Source: Aedes albopictus (taxonomy: Eukaryota; Arthropoda; Insecta; Diptera; Culicidae). Taken from it: a DNA stretch of 64,000 nt. Position numbers and translations under genes: made by a program. Where the stretch lies: NCBI RefSeq assembly GCF_035046485.1, contig NC_085138.1:342004263-342068262 (forward strand). Direction: 5' to 3'. The notes beneath the pieces are model-generated. The model was not told the DNA's origin. It saw only the letters and a program-made list of their open reading frames with translations, and did no database searches. Shown here piece by piece: positions 1 through 11,311 of the stretch (position 1 is the stretch's first letter; each line of letters begins with the position of its first letter).

Positions 1-153
1 GTATCTTCGTGCCTGCCACACGGTATACACATGCAAAATGGTCATTGGCAGAGGAAGCTCTCAGTTAATAACTGTGGAAGTGCTCATAGAACACTAAGCT
101 GGCTTTGTCCCAGGAGGACGTTACGCCAAGAAGAAAGAGAGAGAGAGAGAGAG
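1..153 (+). mobile_element. SINE A (Feilai-type), body and 3' end, cut by window edge
   Basis: This stretch matches, base for base over most of its length, the body of the complete SINE on the minus strand at 46662-46938, from the segment just after its tRNA-like head to its 3' end. The copy ends in AAGAAG followed by a GA dinucleotide run. The tRNA-related promoter part lies left of the window. Feilai is a known tRNA-related Aedes SINE; the family name is from memory. Confidence 0.7.
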
Positions 154-211
154 TGTCACACTTTGCTGATCCCCCTCCCTTCTATAAAGCGTGACGTATG
201 GACGTTCTCCC
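154..211. repeat. fragment of the GTCACGC-ended MITE
   Basis: The segment carries TGTCACACTTTGCTGA, a C-rich run and GCGTGACGTATGGACG. The same order occurs at the right end of the MITE at 17847-18020, so this is probably one terminus of another copy, joined directly to the SINE tail. Confidence 0.4.
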
Positions 212-1650
212 TTCAGAAATAATTCCAGGAATTCCTGTAAAAAGCAATTCAATATTTTTTTTCAGAAATTCCTCCTTCATAAATTCTTTCAGCGATTCTT
301 CAACGAATTTCTTCAAAGCTTCTCCAATAATTTCTTCTGATTTTTTAAAAGAGTTTCTTCTACCGTGGAATCTACTTAAAAACTCGGCCAGAGGTTACTT
401 ATAGGGATTTTTTTTATAGAAAACTCTCCAGAGGTTCCTTAAAAATTTATCAGTTTCCTCAGTTGTATCTCTAGGGGTTCCAGAAATTCCTCCAGCAGTT
501 TTTTTTTTCAAATTTTCAAAAGATTTCCTTTGTAATGTGTACAGATTTTTTCCACGAACTCTCCAGACATTTTTTCAGGAATTTGTCCAAGGATTCTATT
601 GAAAATTACCGCAGGAATTCCTTCAGAAGGTCATTCATATTTTATCAGCGATTCCAGTAGCTATTTCTCTAGAGATTTCCCTTCAGAAGTTGTTCCAGAT
701 ATTCCTCAAAGCATTTCCTCAAAAATTCAACCAGGAGATTGTCTAGAAATTTTTGCAGGAGTTTCCGGGGATTCCTATAAAAATATGTTCACGAATTCTT
801 CCGGGAAATGTTTCAGAAAATCCTCTATGAATTTTGGTTAAGGGATTTCTTCTGGATTTTTTCAAACATTTAAAGTTTTTTTGTAGGAGTTCCACCAAGG
901 GTATTTCCAGGTGAGGTATTCTTCTAGGAAATTCATCAGCAACTTCTAAAATTCCTTTAGGAATTTTTCTGGGATTCTTTTAGATATCCCTCAAAGGCAT
1001 TATCAAAATATCTCCAAAAATTATTTCAAGGATTCCATCAGAAATTCCTCCACGGATTCCTTCTAAAGCTGCCCTAGAAATCTCCTCGGAAATATCTCCT
1101 GAGACTCCTCTAGTAGTTAAAGAAATTCTTCATGAATGTCAGCAAGGGATTTCCTAAGAAAATTTTCCAACGATTTTTTTTCAGGATTTCATCTAGATTA
1201 TTTTTTTTTTTTTTCATTTCAGCATTTATTTTGGAAATTCTAAGGATTTAGGCTAACTGAAAAAATCTTCAGAAGGTTTTTTTTTGGAATTTCTCTTGCG
1301 GTTCCTGCAGAAATATCTCCTAAAATTCCTTCGGGGACGTCTCTAAATATTTTTCTATATTTTTAGAGTAGTATTTTATGAAATTAGAATACTGGAGAAA
1401 CTATTCAAGGGTTCCCTGACAGATTTTTTTCAATAAATTCCCTGGATAGAATAGAATTTCCTGAAAGAATCCTCGAAAAAAAAAACCTTCAGCAATTTTA
1501 TGCAGAACTTGCAGTCAAACGTACCTACCGGAGAAACTCATGAAGAAATTTCTCAATAAATTTATTGAGGAAGTTCTGAAGCAACTCCTGGCAGAACTGC
1601 TAGAGATTTCTTGAAAAATTTCTTGCAAAATGGCTGAAAGATATTAGTGG
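212..1650 (+). repeat. degenerate TTCAGGAATTCC array, first orientation
   Basis: The stretch is built of loosely repeated 12-20 bp phrases such as TTCCTTCAGAAATTCC, GGGATTTCTTC and CCAGGAATTCC. There is no fixed period and no lasting reading frame. The same type of DNA recurs at 1730-2640 and 55741-56400 in the opposite sense and at 63041-63790 in the same sense. Short ORFs here are by-products of the repeat. Confidence 0.7.
1552..1569. other. 18-bp perfect palindrome at repeat strand switch
   Basis: CTCAATAAA is followed directly by its reverse complement TTTATTGAG. The flanking degenerate repeat runs mainly as TTCAGGAATTCC before this point and as GAAGAATTCCTGAAGG after it, so the palindrome lies close to the axis of a large, decayed inverted repeat. 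Confidence 0.6.
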
Positions 1651-1659
1651 ACAAAACTT

Positions 1660-1716
1660 TTTTTTTTTTTTGTTTTTATTTATGTGTATTTTAACTAGTT
1701 GCTAATTCTACACTCG
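1660..1716 (-). mobile_element. 57-bp poly(A) LINE/SINE 3' tail with 13-bp TSD
   Basis: Read on the minus strand, this is a short GTGTAGAATTAGCAAC segment followed by an A-rich tail. It is flanked by GTGGACAAAACTT at 1647-1659 and again at 1717-1729, a 13-bp target duplication. A homologous micro-insertion sits at 29212-29265. It is a 5'-truncated retrotransposition product of a poly(A)-tailed element that I do not name. Confidence 0.75.
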
Positions 1717-1729
1717 GTGGACAAAACTT

Positions 1730-2640
1730 CCTGAAGCAATAATTTCTCAAAAAAAACCTTAGAGCCTAGAGGAATTTTCGAAAAAGAATTTAGCAGCAAG
1801 AATTTAAACAAATCTGGAAGAATTCTTGAAGGAATTACATATATCAATGTCTAAGAAATAGAATCTTTTGATGGAAACTCTGAAGGAATGCCAGGAAAAC
1901 TAGAAAATGCTCTGCAATAATTTTAAGAAAAACATCTTGAAGTATTCCTGCAGAAACACCAAGAAAAAATCCTAAAGGGACTTTTGGAAGAATTGATGGA
2001 AGAATCTCCAAAAGGATTCTTGAAGAATCCTCGAGATAATTTCTGAAAGAATGCCTGAAGAAAGGTCAATAAATGCCAAGAGAAGTATATGATGTATTCT
2101 CAGCAGGAATATCCGACAATCTTTTGGAAAACCCTCCGAAAAAAGCTTTTAATATAGGACCGAGATGAACTAGCCTAGGGTTAAAAATGTCGTTAATACA
2201 GACAAACAAAAAGCTTTTAAAAGGATGTCCTGATAATTTTCTATAGTAATTTCTGAAAAAATGCCAAGAAGAATCCCAGAGGAGTTTCTGAGTAGAACCA
2301 TGGAAGAATTTACGAGAAACTCCAACAAAATTTCAGAAAGCCTTCCTACAAAAAGAATGAATTATTAAAGGAATCTATAAAAAAATTGGGATGAATTCCC
2401 AACAGAAATCTCTTGAGCTGGAGGAATATCTTGAAGGGTTTCTTGAGATAGTTCTAAATGAATTCCTGGAAAAATTTTGAAGATTTTCTTTGGAGGAACT
2501 CTAAATAAATTCAGAAAAAATCGTAAAAATATTACACTAAGGAGTTTCATCCGCATTACTTTTTTTACAGTATTTTTTTGAGAAATTATTAAAGGAATTT
2601 GAGAAGTAATTTATAAGCAATTCCTAGATCCTAGATCCAT
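1730..2640 (-). repeat. degenerate GAAGGAATTCCTGAAG array, second orientation
   Basis: This is the same low-order repeat as 212-1650 but on the other strand, with phrases such as GAAGAATTCTTGAAGG and CTGAAAGAATGCC. It contains one SINE fragment at 2153-2208. No reading frame is credible. Confidence 0.65.
2153..2208 (+). mobile_element. 56-bp 3' fragment of SINE B with 12-bp TSD
   Basis: It carries the SINE B 3' domain (CCGAGATGAACTAGCCTAGG, then CGTTAATACAGA) seen in full at 18195-18376 and 56418-56597. It is flanked by AAAAGCTTTTAA at 2141-2152 and 2209-2220. The insertion is severely 5' truncated. Confidence 0.8.
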
Positions 2641-3564
2641 AAACTTACTGGTCCTTGGATTAATTAGAGCGAAATTGTAACAGTTATTTTTTTATGTTAT
2701 GGCGTCTTCAGTTTCATCCAAATAATGTCTCAAAACTGCCTATATGTATAGCGAAATTCTGGTGGGGAGTGTTTTCACTCCTTTGATATTATTTCATTTA
2801 AACCTTTCGCACAAAATAGGCAATAACTGTACTTTGGGTATAGAAAACAAATTATTCTCTGTTGACGCTTTGACAGTAGTAATACACGAAAAAAAATTAA
2901 ACTTCAGGAATTCCTTCAGAAATCTTTCCTTTTTTTCGGAACTCCCTTGCGGACTTTCAACAGAAATCTTCTACGACAACTTTCCAAGATTCCAGAAGAA
3001 AATCCGGGAGAAAACCTAAAAGGAACTTCTTGAGGCATTGCATAACGTTTTGAGGAATATCAAAAGTATGTTTTTGAAGAACTATTTTCCTGAAAATGCT
3101 GGTAACTCTATACTTTGAATGCATTGATAAAGTAACTGAAGGTAATATTTTGGTTTAGAGAATCTACTTGGATATATTTCAGAACAGATAGACACATTTG
3201 ATATCTTGGTTGATTTTGTAGAATGAATGGACCAAAATTACGTACTATTTTTCGAGGACATAGAATATCTGTAATGCGCTGATACGATAGTAAATGTTAG
3301 TATTTTAACTTAGAGCATCTACTAGGATATGTTTTGGTGCGATAGAAAATCTTTCAAGTGTTTGATGATCTGGTAGATCATGTTATCTAATTTCAGGAAA
3401 AAATTAAGTGTCCTCAATTTCTGAAATACTTTTGAATAGATAAAAATAGCTTCCTTGATTCAATGAGTCTTACTAAACATGTTCTGCTAGGAGGAACACG
3501 TTGAGAATTCATGTGTTTATTTGAATCTTCCAGTATTACAACTCCAGGACAGTTTAGATGACCT
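2641..3564. other. AT-rich stretch, no gene seen
   Basis: No coding signal is visible. Between about 3120 and 3380 there are two diverged copies of one phrase (TAGAGAATCTACTTGGATAT and TAGAGCATCTACTAGGATAT), about 155 bp apart, which may be an old tandem duplication. Confidence 0.4.
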
Positions 3565-3572
3565 CTAGAACA

Positions 3573-3694
3573 TAGTTTCCCAACCTTCGTTTCGTGATCC
3601 CCCAACTGCTTGCAGGCACGCTGCGATTGTTCTACGAAAAGCGGGGTAACAACAGACTGGGGGGTCGCGAAAGCCAAGGTTGGGAAGCGATGAC
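3573..3694. mobile_element. 122-bp hAT-type MITE
   Basis: The ends are TTTCCCAACCTTCG and CCAAGGTTGGGAA, the terminal pattern of many hAT MITEs, and the interior has GGGGGTCGCGA. CTAGAACA occurs on both sides (3565-3572 and 3695-3702), an 8-bp target duplication as expected for hAT. A related family member is at 57923-58108. There is no transposase. Confidence 0.75.
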
Positions 3695-3713
3695 CTAGAA
3701 CATCACGAAAAAA

Positions 3714-3789
3714 TTGATTGATTGATTGATTGATTTGTCTTTATTTAAGAGACTTACAGCTCTTGGTTGGTTCGTCTCTATCCAAAAAA
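3714..3789 (-). mobile_element. 76-bp retro-tail ending in (TCAA)n, 12-bp TSD
   Basis: On the minus strand it reads AGTCTCTTAAATAAAGACAA followed by TCAA repeats. The flanks are ATCACGAAAAAA at 3702-3713 and 3790-3801. Its left flank overlaps the hAT target duplication by one base. The same 3' end appears at 19750-19794. It is the tail of a LINE or SINE that uses tetranucleotide repeats instead of poly(A). Confidence 0.75.
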
Positions 3790-3801
3790 ATCACGAAAAA
3801 A

Positions 3802-4983
3802 GATATTTACTATCGTTTATAAGGATTTCCTTAAGTATTAAGATGTATACCATTGGAAAAACATAATCCCTAAATATGTGTAGAAAAAAGTCGTCCCGAA
3901 AGCGTTAAACTGCTTATCAGAAAGCTAAACTGAATCGATAGAGTGATATCCTACGTATTTCAATACATATTTGGAATCCTGAAGTTAAGCAAAAGTTTTA
4001 ATCTTATGACACTGCCACTTCATCACGACAATGACCCACCCTAATACGACAGGTACGACACTTCAGATATGGATATGATTCAGGCACAGCACACAGCACT
4101 TCCGCCGACGGGATCTCGTCGCTATCTCGCTTCCAGGGGAGAATGCTCTCTTATCACTTAACACACAACACCTTCGCACTATCTCTCCTCAACAAAGGTG
4201 ACGCAGCGTTTCGCGCGTATCGGGAACACCATAACAGCCACCACTGACTGCACACCGTTAAGATAGCAGAGAAGGCAATTTCACTTTCACGCACGCAGAT
4301 AATCACGGTGGCTCTAAGTAAAGAGCAAATTTTATTACCACCCACACCTTGACTCCGATTTCAGGGGGTTCGGAGGTCTACCCGGTAACAAATATGTCCT
4401 GTCCTGACGGCACAGGACTACGATAGACACTGCACTACTGGCTTGATGCCCCCGCTCACTCGTCCGTCGAGCTTGTTGGAAATCCGCTAAATTGAATTTT
4501 CGAACACGGAACACGCGACACTTTTTTCTTGCACTTGTACCGATTGCGCTAGAACAGCGAGGGACACAGCACGTAAACCGCGGAACAACAACAGCGCACC
4601 ACCGATGATGATAGTGCTAATTCTAGAGGTAGTTAGATATTATGTGTGCGAAACTCGGGGAGCAACAAAACAAGAACAACACGTGAGTCGTCGACGTCGA
4701 CGTCCAACAACACGGGGGTGAGGTACGCAATAGGCTTCTTCCGAAAAGCCAAGGTGTAGGTAGTAGATTCGCTGCGCACAACAACACACATCACCGCAAC
4801 CGAACCGTTTGTTCCCCAATGATAACCAACGAACCGCGCCAACGAGCCCAACCAGCTAGGCAATCCAACGCAACAACGGGTGTTCCGCTCCTCCGCGTGT
4901 GCACCTACCAGTGTGCCGTGTGGCTCATCTCTGTGTTGCTTTACTTTCCTTAAAAGGCAATGGCGTGTGTAGGGGGGGGGGGC
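3802..4983. other. GC-richer single-copy-looking stretch, no gene recognised
   Basis: From about 4000 the composition becomes more balanced and no repeats shared with the rest of the window are visible. Short frames exist at 4633-5049 and 4154-4345 (minus), but neither shows a recognisable domain and the first runs into the satellite. The stretch could hold regulatory DNA or an untranslated exon; nothing in it decides this. A G-run at 4974-4981 abuts the satellite. Confidence 0.35.
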
Positions 4984-6455
4984 TCCTGCATAACTTCTTG
5001 ATAAGCTCCTGTTTAAGTTCTTGAAAAGCTCATGCTTAGCTTCTTGCAAAGCTCCTGCTTAGCTTCTTGCTAACTCCTGCTAAGCTTCTTGCTAAGCTCC
5101 TGCTTAGCTTCTTCCTAAGCTTCTTCTTAGCTTCTTGCTGAGCTTCTGCTTAGCTTCTTGCCAAGCTTCTGCTTAGCTTCTTGTAAGCTTCTGCTTAGCT
5201 TCTTGCTAAGCTTCTGCTTAGCTTCTTGCTAAGCTTCTGCTTAGCTTCTTGCTAAGCTTCTGCTTAGCTTCTTGCTAAGCTTCTGCTTAGCTTCTTGCTA
5301 AGCTTCTGCTTCGCTTCTTGCTAAGCTTCTGCTTAGCTTCTTGCTAAGCTTCTGCTTAGCTTCTTGCTAAGCTTCTGCTTAGCTTCTTGCTAAGCTTCTG
5401 CTTAGCTTCTTGCTAAGCTTCTGCTTAGCTTCTTGCTAAGCTTCTGCTTAGCTTCTTGCTAAGCTTCTGCTTAGCTTCTTGCTAAGCTTCTGCTTAGCTT
5501 CTTGCTAAGCTTCTGCTTAGCTTCTTGCTAAGCTTCTGCTTAGCTTCTTGCTAAGCTTCTGCTTAGCTTCTTGCTAAGCTTCTGCTTAGCTTCTTGCTAA
5601 GCTTCTGCTTAGCTTCTTGCTAAGCTTCTGCTTAGCTTCTTGCTAAGCTTCTGCTTAGCTTCTTGCTAAGCTTCTGCTTAGCTTCTTGCTAAGCTTCTGC
5701 TTAGCTTCTTGCTAAGCTTCTGCTTAGCTTCTTGCTAAGCTTCTGCTTAGCTTCTTGCTAAGCTTCTGCTTAGCTTCTTGCTAAGCTTCTGCTTAGCTTC
5801 TTGCTAAGCTTCTGCTTAGCTTCTTGCTAAGCTTCTGCTTAGCTTCTTGCTAAGCTTCTGCTTAGCTTCTTGCTAAGCTTCTGCTTAGCTTCTTGCTAAG
5901 CTTCTGCTTAGCTTCTTGCTAAGCTTCTGCTTAGCTTCTTGCTAAGCTTCTGCTTAGCGTCTTGCTAAGCTTCTGCTTAGCTTCTGCTTAGCTTCTTGCT
6001 AAGCTTCTGCTTAGCTTCTTGCTAAGCTTCTGCTTAGCTTCTTGATAAGCTTCTGCTTAGCTTCTTGCTAAGCTTCTGCTTAGCGTCTTGCTAAGCTTCT
6101 TGCTTAGCTTCTTGCTAAGCTTCTGCTAAGCTTCTGCTTAGCTTCTTGCTAAGCTCTTGCTTAGCTTCTTGCTAAGTTCTTGTTAAGCTGCTTGCTAAGC
6201 TCTTGCTTAGCTTCTTGCTATGCTCTTGCTTAGCTTCTTGCTAAGCTCTTGCTTAGCTTCTTGCTAATCTCCTGCTAAGCTTCTTGCTAAGCTCCTGTTT
6301 AGCTTCTAGCTAAGCTCCTGCTTAGCTTCTTCCTAAGATCCTGCTTAGCTTCTTGCTAAGATCCTGCTTAGCTTCTTGCTAAGATCCTGCTTAGCTTCTT
6401 GCTAAGCTCCTGCTTAGCTGCTTGCTAAGCTCCTGCTTGGCTTCTTGCTAAGCTC
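4984..6455. repeat. 23-bp tandem satellite with HindIII sites
   Basis: The unit is AAGCTTCTGCT plus TAGCTTCTTGCT, two diverged halves of 11 and 12 bp, giving a 23-bp period. The core from about 5180 to 5960 is almost perfectly uniform. Units at both ends drift toward AAGCTCCTGCT and variants, as expected when unequal exchange homogenises the middle of an array. Roughly 60 units are present. AAGCTT makes each core unit a HindIII site. Confidence 0.97.
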
Positions 6456-7720
6456 CTTACTAATTTTCCTTACTTTTGCCAAGCTTCTGCATCATCCGAT
6501 CAACCCCTTCAACAGTAACCTTCCATACGCCACCGTCCATTGTTACCGCCGAAGTTATTACCAAAGCCTGCCATATCAAACCTACCTATATAGAGAGAGT
6601 GAGCTTTTGCGCTCCACCGCGGAATAGAGAAAAAATAAGCTTCCATACCTAGATACAATATTCAGCACTACGAATGCGAGCACATGTCCGCCGATGGTCT
6701 CTGTCTCTGTGTATGTACCTACATATATGTAAGTATGTGGTTTGAAAATTGTACAAATCGACTTATTCGCCCGTTTTCTTCGCGCAATCAGAGCCTCCTC
6801 GTGAGGTTTTCAGTTTTCACCGCGCGCGCTGCGCTAGTACCAACTTCTTCCTCTTGGCCTGGCATGGCAGATCGCGCTCCAGTGGCACTATTGTACCACC
6901 GACCACTGCCAACAACTGCAGCTACAACAACAACGTTTGCACACCATTATCGCTATATTATTGTGGTTACAAACAGCAGCGGCACCGCTTACTGCTGTTA
7001 CTGCTGTGTTTGGCACAGATTTAGCTCTCCGTGCCCTCGACTTCAGTCAGTCAGTCCGTCAGTGAGTCAATGCAGTGGAAGTGGTTGGGGGGAACACATT
7101 TTCCATGCATACTTTATTATCACCGGTGCGCTAATTAGACGACTTGAGTGCTTCCATTAGTTCCCTACAATCGCGGTGGCGAATTGTAGGTTACGGAAAC
7201 GGTGTGGGAAGGTCACTTGAAGAAATGTTTGAAATTCGAATGAAAAAGGGGTTTTAAATGGAAGAGAAAGAGAACTGGTGGACGCCTAAATGTATGCAAT
7301 GATTATAAAGTATTATCGTACCTCTGGAGCCAGCCTTCTGATAACGTATAAACCAATTTTATCAAAAAGTAGTGCTAACATTACTGACCAAAACATCAAC
7401 TGACTCACAAAGTCATAATTGATATCATTCTGTCACTAGTCAAATTCGAGAAGGCATCGTATCGCATAAATTGGAATTTCCCTTCAAATTTCTTCTACAA
7501 TCTACTCACATATCCAATCACACTAACAATCGCCATGTTCACCAACGAAGTCAATACTGCATCTCTATGCCAGTGGTTCTCTCAATTCTTTTTTGGATAG
7601 ATAAAAAGAAAATATTTTTTCTCGACACTGATCGTGTGGGCTTCGAAATCAAGAAATCATCTTTCATCTTTCAACATAAAACGTTCAACAGCAGTTTGGG
7701 GGCATACATTTAGTACGTCA
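6456..7720. other. single-copy-looking stretch with promoter-like composition
   Basis: No repeat shared with the rest of the window is seen. The 6680-7160 part is GC-richer, has CAACAACTGCAGC-type triplets and a TCAGTCAGTCAGTCCGTCAG run near 7045-7065, which resembles arthropod initiator (TCAGT) sequence. A 158-codon frame at 6684-7160 shows no recognisable domain. I do not call a gene. Confidence 0.3.
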
Positions 7721-7824
7721 CGCTAAAAATGGGAATGGTCTTTTTTGCAATTTCTCATCGTAATAGGCTGTTTTACCTCACGCAAATCTGACAGGAAAAG
7801 GCCTACTTTCCCACACCAAATTAA

Positions 7825-7853
7825 CAGTGCTGTAATGGTTCATTACAGCACTG
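7825..7853. other. perfect 13-bp inverted repeat, 3-nt loop
   Basis: CAGTGCTGTAATG, GTT, CATTACAGCACTG. A second copy of the TAATGAACCATTACAG phrase follows at about 7866-7882. It is part of a larger palindromic MITE-like block. Confidence 0.7.
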
Positions 7854-8045
7854 ATTTGCGTTGCGTAATGAACCATTACAGCATAGTTTTCAGTTTTGAT
7901 CAACTTCTTGATGCTTTCTGAACGCAGTTTTGAAAAATTATGACAACTACTCTGTATAACCTGCTATGAGCATCAGTGTGCAGTTTGATGCAAAAGTTTT
8001 GTTAAAAACTATCCTCAAGCGGTAATTTATGAACTTGCAATAAAC

Positions 8046-8175
8046 GTTGTACGCAACTCGGTGCAGAACTCGATTTTTACAGCACTCGTCGTAATTATCC
8101 AACTCGGAAAGCCTCGTTGGATAAATGTACGACTCGTGCTGTAAAAATCGTCATTCTGCACCTTGTTGCGTAAAC
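8046..8175. mobile_element. foldback MITE C, copy 1
   Basis: This is a nearly complete hairpin of about 130 bp. The left arm has CAGCACTCGTCGTAATTATC and the right arm has GATAAATGTACGACTCGTGC, closing around CCAACTCGGAAAGCCTCGTT. A second copy is at 11930-12062. There is no coding capacity. Confidence 0.75.
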
Positions 8176-8261
8176 TACTATTTTTGCAATTACGTTGCTT
8201 ATTACCCTACTTTTCACTCGCGGTTGCAACGATAAAACGGCCTACTTTTCTCCACTAAAAC

Positions 8262-8294
8262 AAAGGTGCCGAAAAGTAGTACTTTTCGGCACTT
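8262..8294. other. hairpin GTGCCGAAAAGT / ACTTTTCGGCAC
   Basis: A 12-bp stem with a very short loop, flanked by AAAG and CTTT. It belongs to the palindromic block between 7776 and 8310; the CCTACTTTTC phrase near 8241 resembles CCTACTTTCC near 7802. Confidence 0.65.
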
Positions 8295-8320
8295 TTGCCA
8301 GCACATACATTTTGCTCACT

Positions 8321-9590
8321 ATCGCGTTTTCCGTAGATGAACCTGTTGCTCCTACATACATTAGCAGCAATCCAAATCAGGACTCCAAATCAGGAGTATT
8401 AACGTTCCGATTCGGACCGCCGCACAGTGATGCGAGGGCGGCGAAAAGTCAAAAAATCAACTTTCAGATATGGGTCCTGTATTATTTTTGTACTATTTCT
8501 ATATATTTCGAGAGCTTATTACCAAAGTTTCAAAAAGATTGGACCGAAATTGCTTTTTTTACAGCATTACAAAGTATGTGTTGAAAAGTGTTGCATTTTT
8601 AGTTTCTTTGTAAAATGTATGGGGAAACGAAAAAAAATTCAACTGAGCTTTCACATATGAGGACGCAGTTGGACACATTTCACGCTATGCTTATTTTGAA
8701 GAATTCCATGTCGTCTTTCAGAAAATCAATGGGTCATCTTGCGCAAACTTGCGCAACATATGTTTTAAGTTCCTTGAACATAGAGTATGATACAATATTA
8801 GTACAAAATAATACCGTCCGTGCCTGGAGTTGGTATGCATATCATTGTAGTCAGGGTAAAAGCATCTGTTAAAATGTTTTTTTTTATTTGTAACTGAGAT
8901 TGGCGGTGCTAAAATGATTCCATTGCATTTTTGTGTTATTCACTTGAGCCGTTCAAGCTCAAACGTCCCAGAGTTTAACGGAGCCGTACATGCAGTTCGG
9001 ATGAAGGCAGCGTTCAGTCGTTAACTCTATTAGTATACTAAGGTCAATATGACCCAAATTCGAATATAAAACAGACATATCTTAATTATTCATGTACGGA
9101 GATTTATTGTTAAGGGGTAACATAAAATGGCATCAACATTTTCGGTAAAGTATAAACCGTACGAGCTGAACAAAAAACTTACAAATAATACACTAGGGTC
9201 ATATATAAACGCGGAAAATCAAACCCTTACAGCCCAGTGACATTTTAACCAAACAACAACATTTTATATATCATTCGATTGAAAATTTTGTTAAGAACTC
9301 GATGTTGAAGTGAAACATTTATTTGTGGTACAATGATCACCGGGAATCGACTACAAAGCATATCATGTTGACCATAACACTTACCGTATCTTCAACCATT
9401 TAGGTTCTAAGTAAAGTTAAAAAATATGTTTTGATCCCATAGTGTATTCTGCTGGCTGAAACTTGGACAGATCATCGAAAGCGGAAGCTATGCTAGAAAA
9501 TTTTCTGACTTTTCGTGGTGCCCCGGGGAACTTGTGGCAAGAGACATGTATGTAGTAACGTCAAAACATGGCTCTTTCGTGTGATGTTTT
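8321..9590. other. no gene seen
   Basis: AT-rich sequence without a persistent frame. The part at about 8410-8445 (CACAGTGATGCG and GCGGCGAAAAGTC) is an inverted match to about 11660-11700 (GACTTTTCGCC and GCATCACTGTGGCG), suggesting two copies of one dispersed element on opposite strands. Confidence 0.35.
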
Positions 9591-9599
9591 ATGAATGTT

Positions 9600-9880
9600 C
9601 TTCGGGTTGAACGAAGTACAGAAGTACGAAGTACAGAACGTCTAAAGACAAAAGGTCGAAGGTCTATGGACAAAAAGTCGAATGGACAGAAGGTCGAATG
9701 AACAAAAGGTCTAATGGACAAATGGACGAATGGACAAAAGGCCGAATGGACAAAAACAATTTAGTAAAATATGCTCTCAGGGAGTTGTAGGACAAAAGGT
9801 CAAAGATCAAAAGGCCGAAGCAAAAAAAAGTAGTACAAAAGGTTGAAAGGACAGAAGGACGAATGTTGAATTGACAACAT
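9600..9880 (+). repeat. degenerate GGACAAAAGGTCGAAT array
   Basis: About 14-16 bp phrases (GGACAAAAGGTCGAA, GGACAGAAGGTCGAAT, GGACAAAAGGCCGAAT) repeat with indels. The reverse complement of this array is found at 10745-10852, so the two form long, sloppy inverted ends around the 865 bp between them. Confidence 0.75.
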
Positions 9881-10420
9881 AAAGAAGAGAAATAATGCCG
9901 GTGCGACCATCTTTTTTTTCCTGTTTTATGTTCTCACTGCAACTTGACCTGCATCTCTTCAACTTAGAGTTCTTTTAGCACTTAAGCAATTATTAAAACC
10001 AGGGTTTCTTTTGCTTTCCATTGTATTGTATTTGTATATTGCATAATAAGCATGATACCACACTATACCCAGGAAGTCGACATTTTTTTCTGATAGGAAT
10101 CGAACCTCTAATCTGGGCTTATTATAATAGTTGGTGTTTACCTGGTGTAAGTGTTTTGAAGAACTTATACCTCTTTTGAACGATGGCTGTTCACTCGAGT
10201 AACTTGTTTTTACTTTTTTTAAATAATATTCTATATTCTTTTGAATAATATTCTTTCTAGTAATGCAAGAAAACAATTAGCGTACTTACGAATAATACAT
10301 TTGTTTCTTATATTTTTAATCTTGAAAAATTTGTCATTCTGGCAAGCTATGTTGTCCCAGAGATTATTTTAATTGGTCTGTCAATATTTCCAAAGAAATC
10401 TCTTTGACAGATCTTCTCAA

Positions 10421-10536
10421 CCCTTCAGAACGCGCGCGTGTGTGCTTCTTAAAGTGCACCGCGCTCACGCTATATACGATGGGCGGGACTTTTCGGTAGT
10501 GCTGTACTTTTTTACAACGCCACGCGTCCTGAAGGG
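10421..10536. mobile_element. 115-bp GC-rich MITE D, copy 1
   Basis: The termini are CCCTTCAGAACGCGCGCG and ACGCGTCCTGAAGGG, with CTGTACTTTTTTACAACGC inside. Related copies at 20012-20126, 26809-26923 and 49628-49742 are flanked by TTAA on both sides. Here the flanks have decayed to TCAA and TTGG. Confidence 0.75.
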
Positions 10537-10744
10537 TTGGAGAGATGAGCAATTCCTCCACATTATACTTTATTACTATATCTGATTTCGTTTTGTTTGT
10601 TGATATATCAGCCAGAAATTTATCCTTCTTTAATTCATAGCCTGTTCTACGACATTCTTTGGTTGGAATTTAAAATGGAAATATTTCAATCAAATTTTAT
10701 TTCTTTTATCTATAGGCTACCTTTCAAGTCATATGGTTGCTGTT

Positions 10745-10852
10745 TCGAATTGCAATGTAGTACCTTTTGCCTTTTCTACCCTTTGTTCATTTAACCTTTT
10801 ATCCATTTGACCTTTTGTCCTTCAACCTTTTGTCATTAAAATTTTTGTCATA
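10745..10852 (-). repeat. inverted partner of the GGACAAAAGGTC array
   Basis: It reads CCTTTTGTCCTTCAACC and similar phrases, the complement of the 9600-9880 array. Confidence 0.7.
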
Positions 10853-11310
10853 TATTCAACAAGCTTCTTCATAATTATCAACGTCGTTAGCAATCGATTC
10901 ACCCATGGATATCAAATGAATATTATTCTTATTTTTTCTGGTTTTTTTTATTAGGATAAGTCAAAAAGAAAAATTAAAAGTTTTAAAATAATTACTGATC
11001 AAACGAAATGTATAATTAATTTAATTTTTTTTAATGTAATGACATATTGAGCAATTTGAGCAATTTGAAGAACTAAATAACACACCAACTGGTATATATT
11101 TCAATAATATTTAATAATTAAGCTTAATTTTTGTTCAATATAACACAAATATTAGCAATTGTTTTATAAAGCCGCGATTTAAGAAAATAATCTTAGACGG
11201 TTCCGTATACTTGCACATGTTCATTCGTTTGACTTTTGAGTAGAATCTTGTTTTCTAGATGGCCATCTAGCAAAGGTGCTGAAATAACTACTAATGTACA
11301 TATTTTTAAA
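10853..11310. other. AT-rich stretch, nothing recognised
   Basis: Long A/T runs, no reading frame and no repeat shared with the window. Confidence 0.4.
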
Positions 11311-11311
11311 G

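Noticed and set aside
4984..6455. CRISPR array
   Set aside because: The repeats are contiguous 23-bp units without unique spacers, in a eukaryotic context.
6684..7160. 158-codon protein frame
   Set aside because: No recognisable domain, composition tracks the local triplets and TCAGT runs, and an overlapping frame is equally open.
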